Below are positions 9,370-17,662 of a DNA stretch of 64,000 nt, piece after piece; within the stretch, counting starts at the first letter, position 1; each line of letters starts with the position of its first letter. Location of the stretch: positions 375,425-439,424 of the forward strand of contig NZ_JAIUZI010000004.1 in assembly GCF_020171285.1 (NCBI RefSeq), in the 5' to 3' direction. This stretch comes from Seohaeicola saemankumensis (GTDB lineage: Bacteria > Pseudomonadota > Alphaproteobacteria > Rhodobacterales > Rhodobacteraceae). The position numbers and the translations under genes were made by a program. A model generated the notes under the pieces. That model ran no database searches. It was not told the DNA's origin and saw only the letters and a program-made list of their open reading frames with translations.

Positions 9370-9466
9370 CTCTGGATCTCCTTTGATCTGTGCCTCTGGT
9401 TTTATTGATGCGATTTCATACAAAAAATGCTCGATCTTTCCGTAAAGTCGTGCGAAATTCACATGA

Positions 9467-10396
9467 ATGGACTTGAATGATTTCAGATTGCTGCATCTGG
9501 TGGCGCGGCAGGGCAGTTTTGCCGCCGCCGCACGGGTCATGTCGGTGGACCCCTCGGCGGTGTCGCGCAACGTCGCCGCGATCGAGGCGAAACTGGGGCT
9601 GAGGGTGTTTCAGCGCAGCACCCGGCGGCTGAGCGTCAGCGAAGAGGGCGCGGTCCTGCTGGCGCGCACCGCGCCGTTGCTGGAAGAATTCGACCGCGCG
9701 CTGGACCAGGCCCGGACGGCGCGACGGGCGCCCTCCGGGCGCTTGCGCATGACCGCCTCGGTGGCGTTTGGCGAGGTCTGTATCCTGCCGCATCTGGCGG
9801 CGTTCCGGACGGCATACCCTGACATCACGCTTGAGCTGGTGCTGTCCGACGCCAATGTCGATCTGCTGGCCGAGGAAGTGGACCTTGCCGTGCGTCTGGC
9901 CCCCGCGCCGGAGGGCGATTTCATCACCACCCGGCTGTGCGACACGCGCTATCATCTCTGCGCGACGCCGGATTATCTGGACCGTTGTGGCTTGCCCGAC
10001 ACCCCGCGGGACTTGTCCGCCCATGATTGCCTGCGCATGACGCGGCCCTACCACGCCGCGCAGTGGCTGTTCCGCGACCCTGCCGGAACGGTTTCCGAGG
10101 TCGCGGTCACCGGGTCGCTGACCATCTCGAACGCGCTGGCGCTGCGGAGCGCGGCGCGGCAGGGGCTGGGGCCGGCACTGCTGGCGGACTGGCTGGTGGC
10201 GGAGGATCTGGCGGCGGGTCGGCTGGTGGATCTGTTCCCGCACCTCAGGGCGACCGCGACCGGGTTCGAGACAGCCGCATGGCTGCTCTATCCCTCGCGC
10301 AGCTACCTGCCCGGCAAGACGCGGGTGATGGTGGATTTCCTGAAATCCCGCCTCGGGCAGGCCTCGTCGCACGTTACAAAAGTTTCACCGCACTGA
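9467..10396 (+). CDS. LysR family transcriptional regulator
   Basis: The 309-aa DNA-binding regulator starts MDLNDFRLLHLVARQGSF with the N-terminal winged helix-turn-helix (GSFAAAARVMSVDPSAVSRN, residues about 16-36), followed by a LysR substrate-binding domain. It is divergent from yceI-SDR across 97 nt, the usual place for autoregulation and control of the neighbour. The AT-rich patch at 9410-9450 is the only obvious candidate operator/promoter region. The effector is not predictable. Confidence 0.92.
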   Translation: MDLNDFRLLHLVARQGSFAAAARVMSVDPSAVSRNVAAIEAKLGLRVFQRSTRRLSVSEEGAVLLARTAPLLEEFDRALDQARTARRAPSGRLRMTASVAFGEVCILPHLAAFRTAYPDITLELVLSDANVDLLAEEVDLAVRLAPAPEGDFITTRLCDTRYHLCATPDYLDRCGLPDTPRDLSAHDCLRMTRPYHAAQWLFRDPAGTVSEVAVTGSLTISNALALRSAARQGLGPALLADWLVAEDLAAGRLVDLFPHLRATATGFETAAWLLYPSRSYLPGKTRVMVDFLKSRLGQASSHVTKVSPH

Positions 10397-10453
10397 CACA
10401 TCCCGTTCGTTCTGGGCGGATACCTCCCGCCCGGAACAACTCGGGGACGGTTC

Positions 10454-11281
10454 GTGCTGCGTATCGACAAACTGACAAAGCGTTTCGGCGCCAATACGGC
10501 GGTGGATGCCGCGACGCTGGAGATCGACAAACCGGCGATGGTGGGCATTATCGGCCGGTCCGGCGCGGGGAAATCGACCCTGCTGCGGATGATCAACCGG
10601 CTGGCGGACGCCACCGAGGGCACGATCACCTTTGAAGGCCGCGACATCACCCACCTGCGCGGTGCGGCCATGCGGGAATGGCAGTCCGACTGCGCGATGA
10701 TCTTTCAGCAGTTCAACCTGGTGCCGCGCATGGACGTGGTGTCGAACGTGTTGCACGGCACGTTGAACCGGCGGTCGACACTGGCGACGATGTTCAACCT
10801 CTATCCCACCCAGGATATCCATCTGGCGATCGACATTCTCGACCGGCTGGGTATTGCCGAACACGCCCCGAAACGCGCCGAGGCGCTGTCGGGCGGTCAG
10901 CAGCAGCGCGTCGCCATCGCCCGCGCGCTGATGCAGGACCCCAAGATCATTCTGGCGGACGAACCGATTGCCTCGCTCGACCCGATGAACGCGCAAACCG
11001 TGATGGAGGCGCTGCGCCGCATCCACGAGGAAGACGGGCGCACGGTAATCGCAAACCTGCACACGCTGGACACCGCGCGGCGCTATTGCGACCGGGTGGT
11101 CGGCATGCGTGACGGGCGGATCGTGTTCGACGGGCTGCCCGAACAGCTGACCACGGGCGTCGCCCGCGAGATCTATGGCGCGGGTGCGGATTTTTCCGAG
11201 GCCGCGACATCGACCCAGATCGAGACACTGAACATCTCGGCCCGCGAGGCCGCGTTGCGCGAGGCCGAGGCCACCATCTGA
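10454..11281 (+). CDS. phnC: Phosphonate ABC transporter ATP-binding protein PhnC
   Basis: Energises phosphonate import on the inner face of the membrane. The 275-aa ATPase shows Walker A GRSGAGKS (about 34-41), the signature [15 protein letters not shown] and Walker [14 protein letters not shown]. The start is GTG (10454) with GGGGAC-like purines upstream. It opens the phnCDEE set; the binding protein follows after 60 nt. No convincing PhoB box could be recognised in the 57 nt between the LysR gene and phnC. Confidence 0.94.
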   Translation: MLRIDKLTKRFGANTAVDAATLEIDKPAMVGIIGRSGAGKSTLLRMINRLADATEGTITFEGRDITHLRGAAMREWQSDCAMIFQQFNLVPRMDVVSNVLHGTLNRRSTLATMFNLYPTQDIHLAIDILDRLGIAEHAPKRAEALSGGQQQRVAIARALMQDPKIILADEPIASLDPMNAQTVMEALRRIHEEDGRTVIANLHTLDTARRYCDRVVGMRDGRIVFDGLPEQLTTGVAREIYGAGADFSEAATSTQIETLNISAREAALREAEATI

Positions 11282-11341
11282 ACCGACCTTTCATCACCCG
11301 GACCGAAAGGGGGCCGGGCAACCAACTGGAGTGTATGACCG

Positions 11342-12244
11342 ATGAAAAAACTGCTCGCTGCCATCGTGGCAACCACCGCCCTGACATCGCCCGTGCTGGC
11401 CGAAGACATCAAGGAATTCCGCATTGGCATTCTGGGCGGTGAAAACGCCCAGGACCGGATCAACAACAACGAGTGTCTGCGCGAATACACCGAAGAAGCG
11501 CTGGGCGTGGAAACTAAGCTGTTCGCACCTGCCGACTATAACGGTGTGATCCAGGGCCTGCTGGGCGGTACGCTGGACATGGCCTGGCTGGGGGCGTCGG
11601 GGTATGCCAAGACTTTTCTGAGCGATCCCGAAGCTGTTGAGCCGGTTCTGGTCAAGTACAACCTCGACGGCGGCTATGGCTATTACTCGGTGGGTTTTGC
11701 CCGCAAGGACAGCGGCATTGCCTCGCTCGAAGACGTCAAGGGCAAGGTGTTCGGCTTTGGCGATCCCAACTCCACCTCGGGCTACCTGATCCCGTCGATC
11801 GAGATCCCCGCCGCCACCGGTGCGACCATGAATTCGGGCGACTACTTTGGCGAGGTCAAGTTCACCGGCGGTCATGAGCAGACCATCGTGGCCGTGGCCA
11901 ACGGCGATATCGATGCCGGCGTGACCTGGGCCGATGGTCTGGGCGAATGGGAAGACGGCTATAACTCGGGCGCCCTGCGCAAGGCCGTGGATGCCGGCCT
12001 GGTTGACATGAACGACCTGGTGCAGATCTGGCAGTCCAAGCCGATCCCGGAAGGCCCCGTCGTGCTGCGCAAGAGCCTGCCCGCCGAGGTGAAGGCCACG
12101 ATGACCCATCTGATGGACAACCTGGCCGAAACCGACCGGGACTGTTTCTATGGCGTTGCCGCAGGCGAGGCCAAGGGGTTCGACCCGATCACACATGAGG
12201 CCTACGAGATCATCATCGAGGCCCGCAAATTGAAGTCCAATTGA
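11342..12244 (+). CDS. phnD: Phosphonate ABC transporter substrate-binding protein PhnD
   Basis: Periplasmic receptor that delivers phosphonates to PhnE. The 300-aa protein has a Sec signal peptide, MKKLLAAIVATTALTSPVLA, cleaved before EDIKEFRIG, then the phosphonate-binding fold: GILGGENAQDR, APADYNGVIQGLLGG, AWLGASGYAK and FGDPNSTSGYL (a ligand-pocket segment in PhnD proteins). A strong hairpin with a T-tract follows its stop, which should make phnD mRNA more abundant than the permease message. Confidence 0.95.
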   Translation: MKKLLAAIVATTALTSPVLAEDIKEFRIGILGGENAQDRINNNECLREYTEEALGVETKLFAPADYNGVIQGLLGGTLDMAWLGASGYAKTFLSDPEAVEPVLVKYNLDGGYGYYSVGFARKDSGIASLEDVKGKVFGFGDPNSTSGYLIPSIEIPAATGATMNSGDYFGEVKFTGGHEQTIVAVANGDIDAGVTWADGLGEWEDGYNSGALRKAVDAGLVDMNDLVQIWQSKPIPEGPVVLRKSLPAEVKATMTHLMDNLAETDRDCFYGVAAGEAKGFDPITHEAYEIIIEARKLKSN

Positions 12245-12261
12245 TTTTAGCACCAACAAGG

Positions 12262-12293
12262 CGGGGTCCGGGCCATGCCCGGGCCCCGTTTTT
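12262..12293 (+). terminator. Intrinsic terminator/attenuator between phnD and phnE
   Basis: CGGGGTCCGGGC (12262-12273), loop CAT, then GCCCGGGCCCCG (12277-12288) forms a 12-bp stem with a single G.U pair in RNA, followed immediately by TTTTT. It lies 17 nt after the phnD stop and inside the transport operon, so partial read-through is likely. This is the usual way to make a binding protein in excess of its membrane partners. Confidence 0.85.
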
Positions 12294-12323
12294 GTGACGC
12301 TGCGGCGCAGACCGGAGACCCCC

Positions 12324-13193
12324 ATGATCGAGATTTCCGTCGGACCCGGCGATGTGACCGACATCCGCGCGTCCTATATCGAGCTGACCCGGCGCAGGCG
12401 GCTATACGGTGGCGCTCTGCTTGCGCTGTTCGTGGCGATGATGGTGGCCGGATTCCGTACCGCCGACCGTCGCAACGCGGGCAGTTTCCGCGACGGGTTC
12501 GCCCATATCTTTGACTACCCGGCCGAGGTGCTGAGCGAAGCCACCGAAAAGGCCGCGCAGTTGCCTGACCATATCGTGCATTTCCTGCCCGCGCTGATCG
12601 AAACGCTGAATATCGCGGCTGCGGCAACGCTGATCGGCGCAATCGCCGGATCGGTTCTGGCGCTGCTGTCGACCCGCGGAATGGCGCGCTGGCCGCGGCT
12701 GATCCCGGTCTTTCGCCGCATGATGGATGTCTTCCGCGCCATTCCCGAGATCGTTATCGCGCTGGTGCTGATCTTCATGCTCGGCGGCGGTCCGGTTCCC
12801 GCGATGATCGCCATTGCCATTCATACCGCCGGGGCGCTGGGCAAGCTGTTTTCCGAGGTCAACGAGAATGCCTCGCTCAAGCCGGTCGAGGGGCTGCAAT
12901 CCGTGGGCGCCAGCTGGACGCAGCGGATGCTGCTCGGGGTGATCCCGCAGGTCGGGCCAAACTATGTCAGCTATGCGCTGCTGCGGTTCGAAATCAACAT
13001 ACGCGCCTCTGCCATCCTCGGGTTCGTCGGGGTCGGCGGCATCGGCTACGAACTGCGCAACGCGATGTCCTGGGGGCAGGGGCGGTATGACGAGGCCGCC
13101 GCTATCTTTGTCCTGTTGTTTCTGACCATCGTTGCCGTCGATCAGCTGTCCAGCCTGCTGCGCGACCGGCTGACCCATGGAGGCCGCACATGA
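12324..13193 (+). CDS. phnE: Phosphonate ABC transporter permease PhnE (first copy)
   Basis: Inner-membrane permease of 289 aa. The first membrane segment is near 29-43 and the binding-protein-dependent permease domain starts near 88, with the EAA-loop region ENASLKPVEGLQSVGAS contacting PhnC. The ATG at 12324 has GGAG 6 nt upstream; the earlier in-frame start at 12294 lacks a ribosome site and overlaps the terminator. It overlaps the second permease by 4 nt. The two unequal PhnE proteins presumably form a heterodimer. Confidence 0.92.
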   Translation: MIEISVGPGDVTDIRASYIELTRRRRLYGGALLALFVAMMVAGFRTADRRNAGSFRDGFAHIFDYPAEVLSEATEKAAQLPDHIVHFLPALIETLNIAAAATLIGAIAGSVLALLSTRGMARWPRLIPVFRRMMDVFRAIPEIVIALVLIFMLGGGPVPAMIAIAIHTAGALGKLFSEVNENASLKPVEGLQSVGASWTQRMLLGVIPQVGPNYVSYALLRFEINIRASAILGFVGVGGIGYELRNAMSWGQGRYDEAAAIFVLLFLTIVAVDQLSSLLRDRLTHGGRT

Positions 13194-14512
13194 CCCTGCT
13201 GACCACGGATCTGGGGCCTGAGGGGCTGAAGGTGCAGGCCGACCGCCTTTTTGCCCGCAAGCGGCTGGTGAACTTTGGCCTGCCCGCGCTGGTGCTGGCC
13301 TATCTGGTGTACGTTTTCCTAGCTTTCGATGTGCCCGGGCTGGCCGAGCGGGCAAGCCTGGACAATGCGCGCACGCTGGTCGCGGACAGCTACAGCTACA
13401 AGACCCATGTCACCCGCGACAATCGCAGCGGCGAGGTGTCCGTCGCCATCGAGGGCGAGCGCAAGGGCCGCTACCCCGAAGGCGCCGCGCCGGACTGGGT
13501 GGCGCTGGGCGAAACCACGGTGATCGACCTCGGCTCCGGCCACCGGGTAGAGTTTGCGCCAGATCAGGTGCGCTATGACATCCCAGGCTATGGCACCGTG
13601 CAGGCGGCGCCGGGCCGCAGCGGGGTCAATGCGGTGCTGCCGGACGGGCCGGTGCCGGACTGGATCAACGCGTCAAAGAACCGGCTGGCGATCACAACGC
13701 TTGCGGGCCGTCTGACCATCACCCGCAACCGCAGCGAAGTCTTCCGCTATGCGCTGGGGTGGGAGTTGTTCTGGTTCACCTTGGACAGCCCCTATCACGG
13801 CATGTCCCCCTTTGCCCTGATGGGTCTGGCATTCGATGGCGAAGCCGGGGCGATCTGGAGCGATTTCTGGACCAATCCGATGTGGCGGCATGTGGATGTG
13901 GCCTGGGCCATAGGCGAGACGATCCTGATGGCGTTTCTGGGCACCATGGGGGCGGGGCTCGTGGCCTTGCCGCTCGCGTTTATGGCGGCGCGAAATTTCA
14001 CGCCGCTGCGCGGCCTTCGCTTTGTCGTGCGGCGCCTGTTCGATTTCGTGCGCGGGGTCGACGCGCTGATCTGGACCATCGTGTTGGCCCGCGCCTTTGG
14101 TCCGGGGCCGCTGACCGGGGCGCTGGCGATTCTGGTCACCGACACCGGAACATTCGGCAAGATCTTCTCCGAGGCGCTGGAGAACGTCGACAGCAGCCAG
14201 ATCGAGGGCGTGCAGTCGACCGGCGCGGGAACCCTGCAACGCTACCGCTTTGGGGTGATCCCGCAGATCACGCCGGTTTTGCTGAGCCAGTTGCTGTATT
14301 TCCTTGAGTCCAACACCCGAAGCGCGACGATCATTGGTGCAATCACCGGTGGCGGTATCGGGCTTTTGCTGACGCAAGCGATCATCACCCAGAAGGACTG
14401 GGAAGAAGTGACCTATTACATCGTGCTGATTATCCTGATGGTGATGGTCATGGACTGGCTGTCGGGCTGGTTGCGCAAGCGATTGATCGCGGGCGAGGAC
14501 AGCAGGCGCTGA
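13190..14512 (+). CDS. phnE: Phosphonate ABC transporter permease PhnE (second copy, with large soluble insertion)
   Basis: 440 aa, far longer than the roughly 260-290 aa usual for PhnE. TM1 lies at about 31-47. Residues about 48-235 form a hydrophilic stretch with beta-rich character (GEVSVAIEGERKGRYPEG, GHRVEFAPDQVRYD) that should be periplasmic. The permease core then runs from about 238, with the EAA-type loop ENVDSSQIEGVQSTGAG. It starts by ATGA overlap with the first phnE. The insertion may interact with PhnD or substrate; that is inference. Confidence 0.92.
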   Translation: MTLLTTDLGPEGLKVQADRLFARKRLVNFGLPALVLAYLVYVFLAFDVPGLAERASLDNARTLVADSYSYKTHVTRDNRSGEVSVAIEGERKGRYPEGAAPDWVALGETTVIDLGSGHRVEFAPDQVRYDIPGYGTVQAAPGRSGVNAVLPDGPVPDWINASKNRLAITTLAGRLTITRNRSEVFRYALGWELFWFTLDSPYHGMSPFALMGLAFDGEAGAIWSDFWTNPMWRHVDVAWAIGETILMAFLGTMGAGLVALPLAFMAARNFTPLRGLRFVVRRLFDFVRGVDALIWTIVLARAFGPGPLTGALAILVTDTGTFGKIFSEALENVDSSQIEGVQSTGAGTLQRYRFGVIPQITPVLLSQLLYFLESNTRSATIIGAITGGGIGLLLTQAIITQKDWEEVTYYIVLIILMVMVMDWLSGWLRKRLIAGEDSRR

Positions 14513-14579
14513 GCCTGCTGGACCCGTCGGGTTTCGGGTGACGTGGACCAGAAAGAAGCAGAGCCGGGGAGGCGAAAGC

Positions 14580-15194
14580 ATGGCGAAACTCAAGGCGGAT
14601 GCGCCGGTGATTCATGACGGCTGCGCGGTCACCGAGAGCCAGTTGGGGCGGTTTGTCGAGATCGGTCAGGGCAGCCGTGTCGCCAATTCGGTGGTCGGGG
14701 ATTATTCCTATTGCGATCGTTTCTGCGATATCGCCAACGCAGAGGTAGGCAAGTTTTCCAACATCGCCAGTTTCGTTCGGATCGGGGCCACGGATCATCC
14801 GTTGGACCGCGCGTCGTTGCACCATTTCATGTATCGCAGCGACGATTACTGGGACGATGCGGAGCGCGACGCGGCATGGTTTGCCAAACGGGCGGCGCGG
14901 CGGGCGGTGATCGGGCATGACACCTGGATCGGGCATAATGCGCAGGTCAAGCCGGAGGTGACGATCGGCCATGGCGCGGTGGTGGCCTCGGGCGCGGTGG
15001 TGACGCGAGATGTGGCGCCCTACACGATCGTCGGCGGTGTGACGGCGCAGGTAATCCGGCGCCGGTTGCCCGCCGAGGTGGCGGAGCGGATGATGGCGCT
15101 GGCCTGGTGGGACTGGGACCATGCCGCGATCCGCGCGGCCCTGAGCGATTTTCGGGCGCTGAACGCCGAGGCGTTTATGGAGAAATACGCATAG
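14580..15194 (+). CDS. Phn-linked hexapeptide-repeat acyltransferase
   Basis: The 204-aa left-handed beta-helix protein has hexapeptide turns (VEIGQGSRVANSVVGDYS, DTWIGHNAQVKPEVTIGHG, VVASGAVVTRDVAPYTIVGG) and the trimeric acetyltransferase layout with a long loop (residues about 75-105). This type of transferase is regularly found beside C-P lyase genes in alphaproteobacteria and may do the job of PhnO (N-acetylation of aminophosphonates), although PhnO itself is a GNAT. Start chosen at ATG 14580, with GGGGAGG about 10 nt upstream. It follows phnE by 67 nt. Confidence 0.85.
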   Translation: MAKLKADAPVIHDGCAVTESQLGRFVEIGQGSRVANSVVGDYSYCDRFCDIANAEVGKFSNIASFVRIGATDHPLDRASLHHFMYRSDDYWDDAERDAAWFAKRAARRAVIGHDTWIGHNAQVKPEVTIGHGAVVASGAVVTRDVAPYTIVGGVTAQVIRRRLPAEVAERMMALAWWDWDHAAIRAALSDFRALNAEAFMEKYA

Positions 15195-15268
15195 GCTGTG
15201 CGGTGAGGCACGGTTGGCGGCGGGAATGGGACTTGAGCGGGCGCGATGCTTGGCCTAGGTCGCATACC

Positions 15269-15811
15269 ATGACTATGGACCTGTCATTGGACACCCGCGC
15301 CGGTTTGCCGGACGCCCTGCGTGTATTGGTGCGGGAGTTGCCGCGCACCGGCTGGCAGACGCACCCGCAGTTTCACGGCATGGTGCAGTTCTGGCTGGAA
15401 CGCCACCTGATGTTTCGCCAGCTGGTCGAGGTGCTGGACACCGACGTCAAGGCATTGACCGAGCAGCGGATGTCGTTCGAGACCCATGCCCCGCGGCTGT
15501 CGCATTACGGCGGCACGCTGCTGAACCAGCTGCACGGACATCACCAGATCGAAGACGCGCATTATTTTCCCCAACTGGCCCGGCTGGATGCGCGGGTCGA
15601 GGCGGGGTTCGACCTGCTGGAGGCCGACCACCAGGCGATGGACGGGTTGCTGCACGGCATGGCCGAGGCCGCGAACGGTCTGCTGCAAGGCGGCGAGCCG
15701 GGGCGGTTCGCGGACACCCTGTCTGGTTTTGCCGGGTTGCTGAACCGTCATCTGGAAGATGAAGAAGAAATCGTGGTGCCGGTGATCCTGAACTCTGGGT
15801 TCGACGGTTAA
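15269..15811 (+). CDS. Hemerythrin-like HHE-domain protein in the phn region
   Basis: The 180-aa helical protein has the histidine/glutamate pattern of hemerythrin HHE domains: H36, H46, HHQIEDAHYFPQ (91-102), EADHQAMDGLLHG (119-130) and NRHLEDEEEIV (159-169). These could bind a non-heme di-iron centre that senses or holds O2 or NO. The start at ATG 15269 is uncertain (ATG 15275 is equally possible). It sits between the transferase and the convergent phnF gene, whose stop overlaps its own by 4 nt. A link to the oxygen-sensitive Fe-S/radical enzyme PhnJ is possible but unproven. Confidence 0.8.
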   Translation: MTMDLSLDTRAGLPDALRVLVRELPRTGWQTHPQFHGMVQFWLERHLMFRQLVEVLDTDVKALTEQRMSFETHAPRLSHYGGTLLNQLHGHHQIEDAHYFPQLARLDARVEAGFDLLEADHQAMDGLLHGMAEAANGLLQGGEPGRFADTLSGFAGLLNRHLEDEEEIVVPVILNSGFDG

Positions 15812-16524
15812 TCGCGATCATCGCCCAGTGTCAGGGTGACCCGATCGCCGGCAAACCAAGTGCGTCCGAATTCCACTGGCTGACCGGCCGCGTCGGCATT
15901 GATGCCAATGGTGCGCAGGATCGGTGCGCCTTCTGTGATGCGCAGGTGCAGCGCCTGGGTGGCATTGGCCTGTTTCGCGGTGATCCGGGTCGAGACACGG
16001 GTGTAATCCTGAATGCCGCAGGTCTGCAGCGCGCGGGTGACCGAACTGGTTTCCTGTAGCGCGTCGGGCAGGTCGGGCAGCCGGTCGGCGGGAAAGACAC
16101 TTTGAAACAATGCGATGGGCAGACCGTCGGCCAAGGACAGCCCGTCGTAGACATGCACCGGTGACCCGGTGGGCAGCTCCAGCGCCTGGGCCTCGCGGGC
16201 GTCGCTGGCGCGGGTCGTCAGCGACAGGATGGATTTTGACGGTGCCTGGCCGCCGGCGGCAATGTTCTGGTGGTACCGGACCCTGCGGCCGATGGCGTAG
16301 TCGGTGGGTGTGGCCGCGACAAAGACACCCGCGCCCCGGCGCGCGTGAACCAGCCCCTGATCCGCCATATCCGCAAGCGCCCGGCGCACGGTGTGACGGT
16401 TTACGCCGAATTTGGCGGCCAGTTGCGCTTCGGTCGGGAGTTGGTCGCCGGTGGCATAACGGGATTCTGCGATATCGGCGGTCAGGGCGATGGCGATGGA
16501 TTTCCACAGCGGCGTTCGGGGCAT
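15808..16524 (-). CDS. phnF: PhnF, GntR-family regulator of phosphonate metabolism
   Basis: The 238-aa regulator has an N-terminal GntR winged helix (ATGDQLPTEAQLAAKFGVNR, then HTVRRALADMADQGLV, residues about 22-57) and a C-terminal UTRA ligand-binding domain, the HutC/PhnF subgroup architecture. It is divergent from phnG across 101 nt that contain an inverted repeat (16580-16608) suited to GntR binding. It is expected to repress phnGHIJKLN and possibly itself until a phosphonate or phosphate-status ligand is sensed. Confidence 0.92.
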   Translation of the reverse strand: MPRTPLWKSIAIALTADIAESRYATGDQLPTEAQLAAKFGVNRHTVRRALADMADQGLVHARRGAGVFVAATPTDYAIGRRVRYHQNIAAGGQAPSKSILSLTTRASDAREAQALELPTGSPVHVYDGLSLADGLPIALFQSVFPADRLPDLPDALQETSSVTRALQTCGIQDYTRVSTRITAKQANATQALHLRITEGAPILRTIGINADAAGQPVEFGRTWFAGDRVTLTLGDDRD

Positions 16525-16579
16525 GTCACCAAAGTTTCATCAAGATACGATTGCGCGGCTTCCGGCTTGGCGGTAGTAT

Positions 16580-16608
16580 TTGTCTAGTTGTATATTCCAG
16601 TTAGACAA
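16580..16608. promoter_or_regulatory. Probable PhnF operator overlapping the phnG promoter
   Basis: Inverted repeat TTGTCTA (16580-16586) and TAGACAA (16602-16608) with a 15-nt spacer, in the phnF-phnG gap. A candidate phnG promoter overlaps it: TTGGCG (16567-16572), 18 nt, TATATT (16591-16596). A repressor bound to the repeat would cover the -10 region. Confidence 0.65.
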
Positions 16609-16625
16609 CCGGGCCAAGAGAGAAA

Positions 16626-17087
16626 ATGACACAGCCAAGTTCCATCACGACATTTGACCGGAAGGCGTGGATGAGCCTGATTGCCGGTGCGCCGGCGCAG
16701 GATGTGCTGGCGCTGTGGGACGCTTGCGCGCCGCATCCGGGCTTTGACTGGCTGCGGCGTCCCGAAACCGGTGCGGTGATGGTTCGGGGGCGGATGGGCG
16801 GCACGGGCGCTCCGTTCAATCTGGGTGAAATGACGGTGACGCGGTGCAGCCTGACCATTGCTGATGGCGTTGTCGGGCACGGCTATGTCCAGGGTCGCAG
16901 CAAGCCGCATGCGGAGGCCGCCGCGATGATCGACGCGTTGATGCAGACCGGAGAGGCCGAAACCGTGACAAAGGCAATCCTTGAACCCTTGCAAAAAGCG
17001 CGACAGGCATCGCGGGACCAGCGCGCGGCCAAGGCGGCCGCGACCAAGGTCGAGTTTTTCACACTGGTACGGGGAGAGGACGCATGA
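16626..17087 (+). CDS. phnG: C-P lyase subunit PhnG
   Basis: Subunit of the PhnGHIJ core that, with PhnL and PhnM, converts a phosphonate and ATP to the ribose triphosphonate. The 153-aa protein carries the PhnG features MVRGRMGGTGAPFNLGEM, TRCSL and GYVQGRSKPHAEAAAMIDAL. First gene of phnGHIJKLN, divergent from phnF. It overlaps phnH by 4 nt. Confidence 0.95.
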   Translation: MTQPSSITTFDRKAWMSLIAGAPAQDVLALWDACAPHPGFDWLRRPETGAVMVRGRMGGTGAPFNLGEMTVTRCSLTIADGVVGHGYVQGRSKPHAEAAAMIDALMQTGEAETVTKAILEPLQKARQASRDQRAAKAAATKVEFFTLVRGEDA

Positions 17088-17659
17088 CCCTGTCAGGGGC
17101 CGTTTTTGGCGGCGGCTTTTGCGATGCTCCGGTCGAGTCTGCTCGTGCCTTTCGCACCGCGATGTCGGCATTGGCGCGACCGGGCGAGATTGGCGTCATG
17201 GGCGGTGTTCACCCGCCGGCGCCGATGTCGGTGGCGGCGGGGATCCTGGTGCTGACCCTGTGCGATCCCGACACGGGGCTGTACCTCGCCGGCGACATGG
17301 ACACGCCCGAGGTTCGGGATTGGGTCACCTTTCATACCGGCGCGCCGCTGGTGTCTGCAAATCAGGCGGACTTTGCGTTGGGCCGGTGGCAGGCGTTGTT
17401 GCCACTGGCGCCCTACCGGATCGGCACACCGGAATACCCCGACCAATCCGCCACGCTGATCGCCGAGGTTGCCGTGCTGGAGCCCTCGGGGGCGGTGCTG
17501 AGCGGGCCGGGTATTCGGGACAGCGCGCTATTGTCGGTGCCCGATGTGGCGGCGCTGCGGGCCAATGCGGCGGAGTATCCGCTGGGGCTGGATTTCTTTT
17601 TCACCTGCGGGGACCGGTTGGCGGGGCTGCCGCGCAGCACGCGGGTTTCGGAGGAGTAA
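17084..17659 (+). CDS. phnH: C-P lyase subunit PhnH
   Basis: Subunit of the C-P lyase core complex, 191 aa, related to a fold resembling PLP-dependent transferases but without cofactor in characterised PhnH. Recognisable segments: SRAFRTAMSALARPG-type N-terminus (here ESARAFRTAMSALARPGE), LTLCDPDTGLYL, FHTGAPL and GTPEYPDQSATLIAEV. It starts by ATGA overlap with phnG and is followed after 3 nt by phnI. Confidence 0.94.
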   Translation: MTLSGAVFGGGFCDAPVESARAFRTAMSALARPGEIGVMGGVHPPAPMSVAAGILVLTLCDPDTGLYLAGDMDTPEVRDWVTFHTGAPLVSANQADFALGRWQALLPLAPYRIGTPEYPDQSATLIAEVAVLEPSGAVLSGPGIRDSALLSVPDVAALRANAAEYPLGLDFFFTCGDRLAGLPRSTRVSEE

Positions 17660-17662
17660 GCC

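Noticed and set aside
10397..10453. PhoB box upstream of phnC
   Set aside because: CTGACAC gives only a weak match to half of the consensus and no second half-site at 11-nt spacing is present.
13190..14512. Possible frameshift fusion in the long PhnE
   Set aside because: The frame is continuous, TM1 precedes the insertion and the composition is uniform, so an in-frame domain insertion is more likely.
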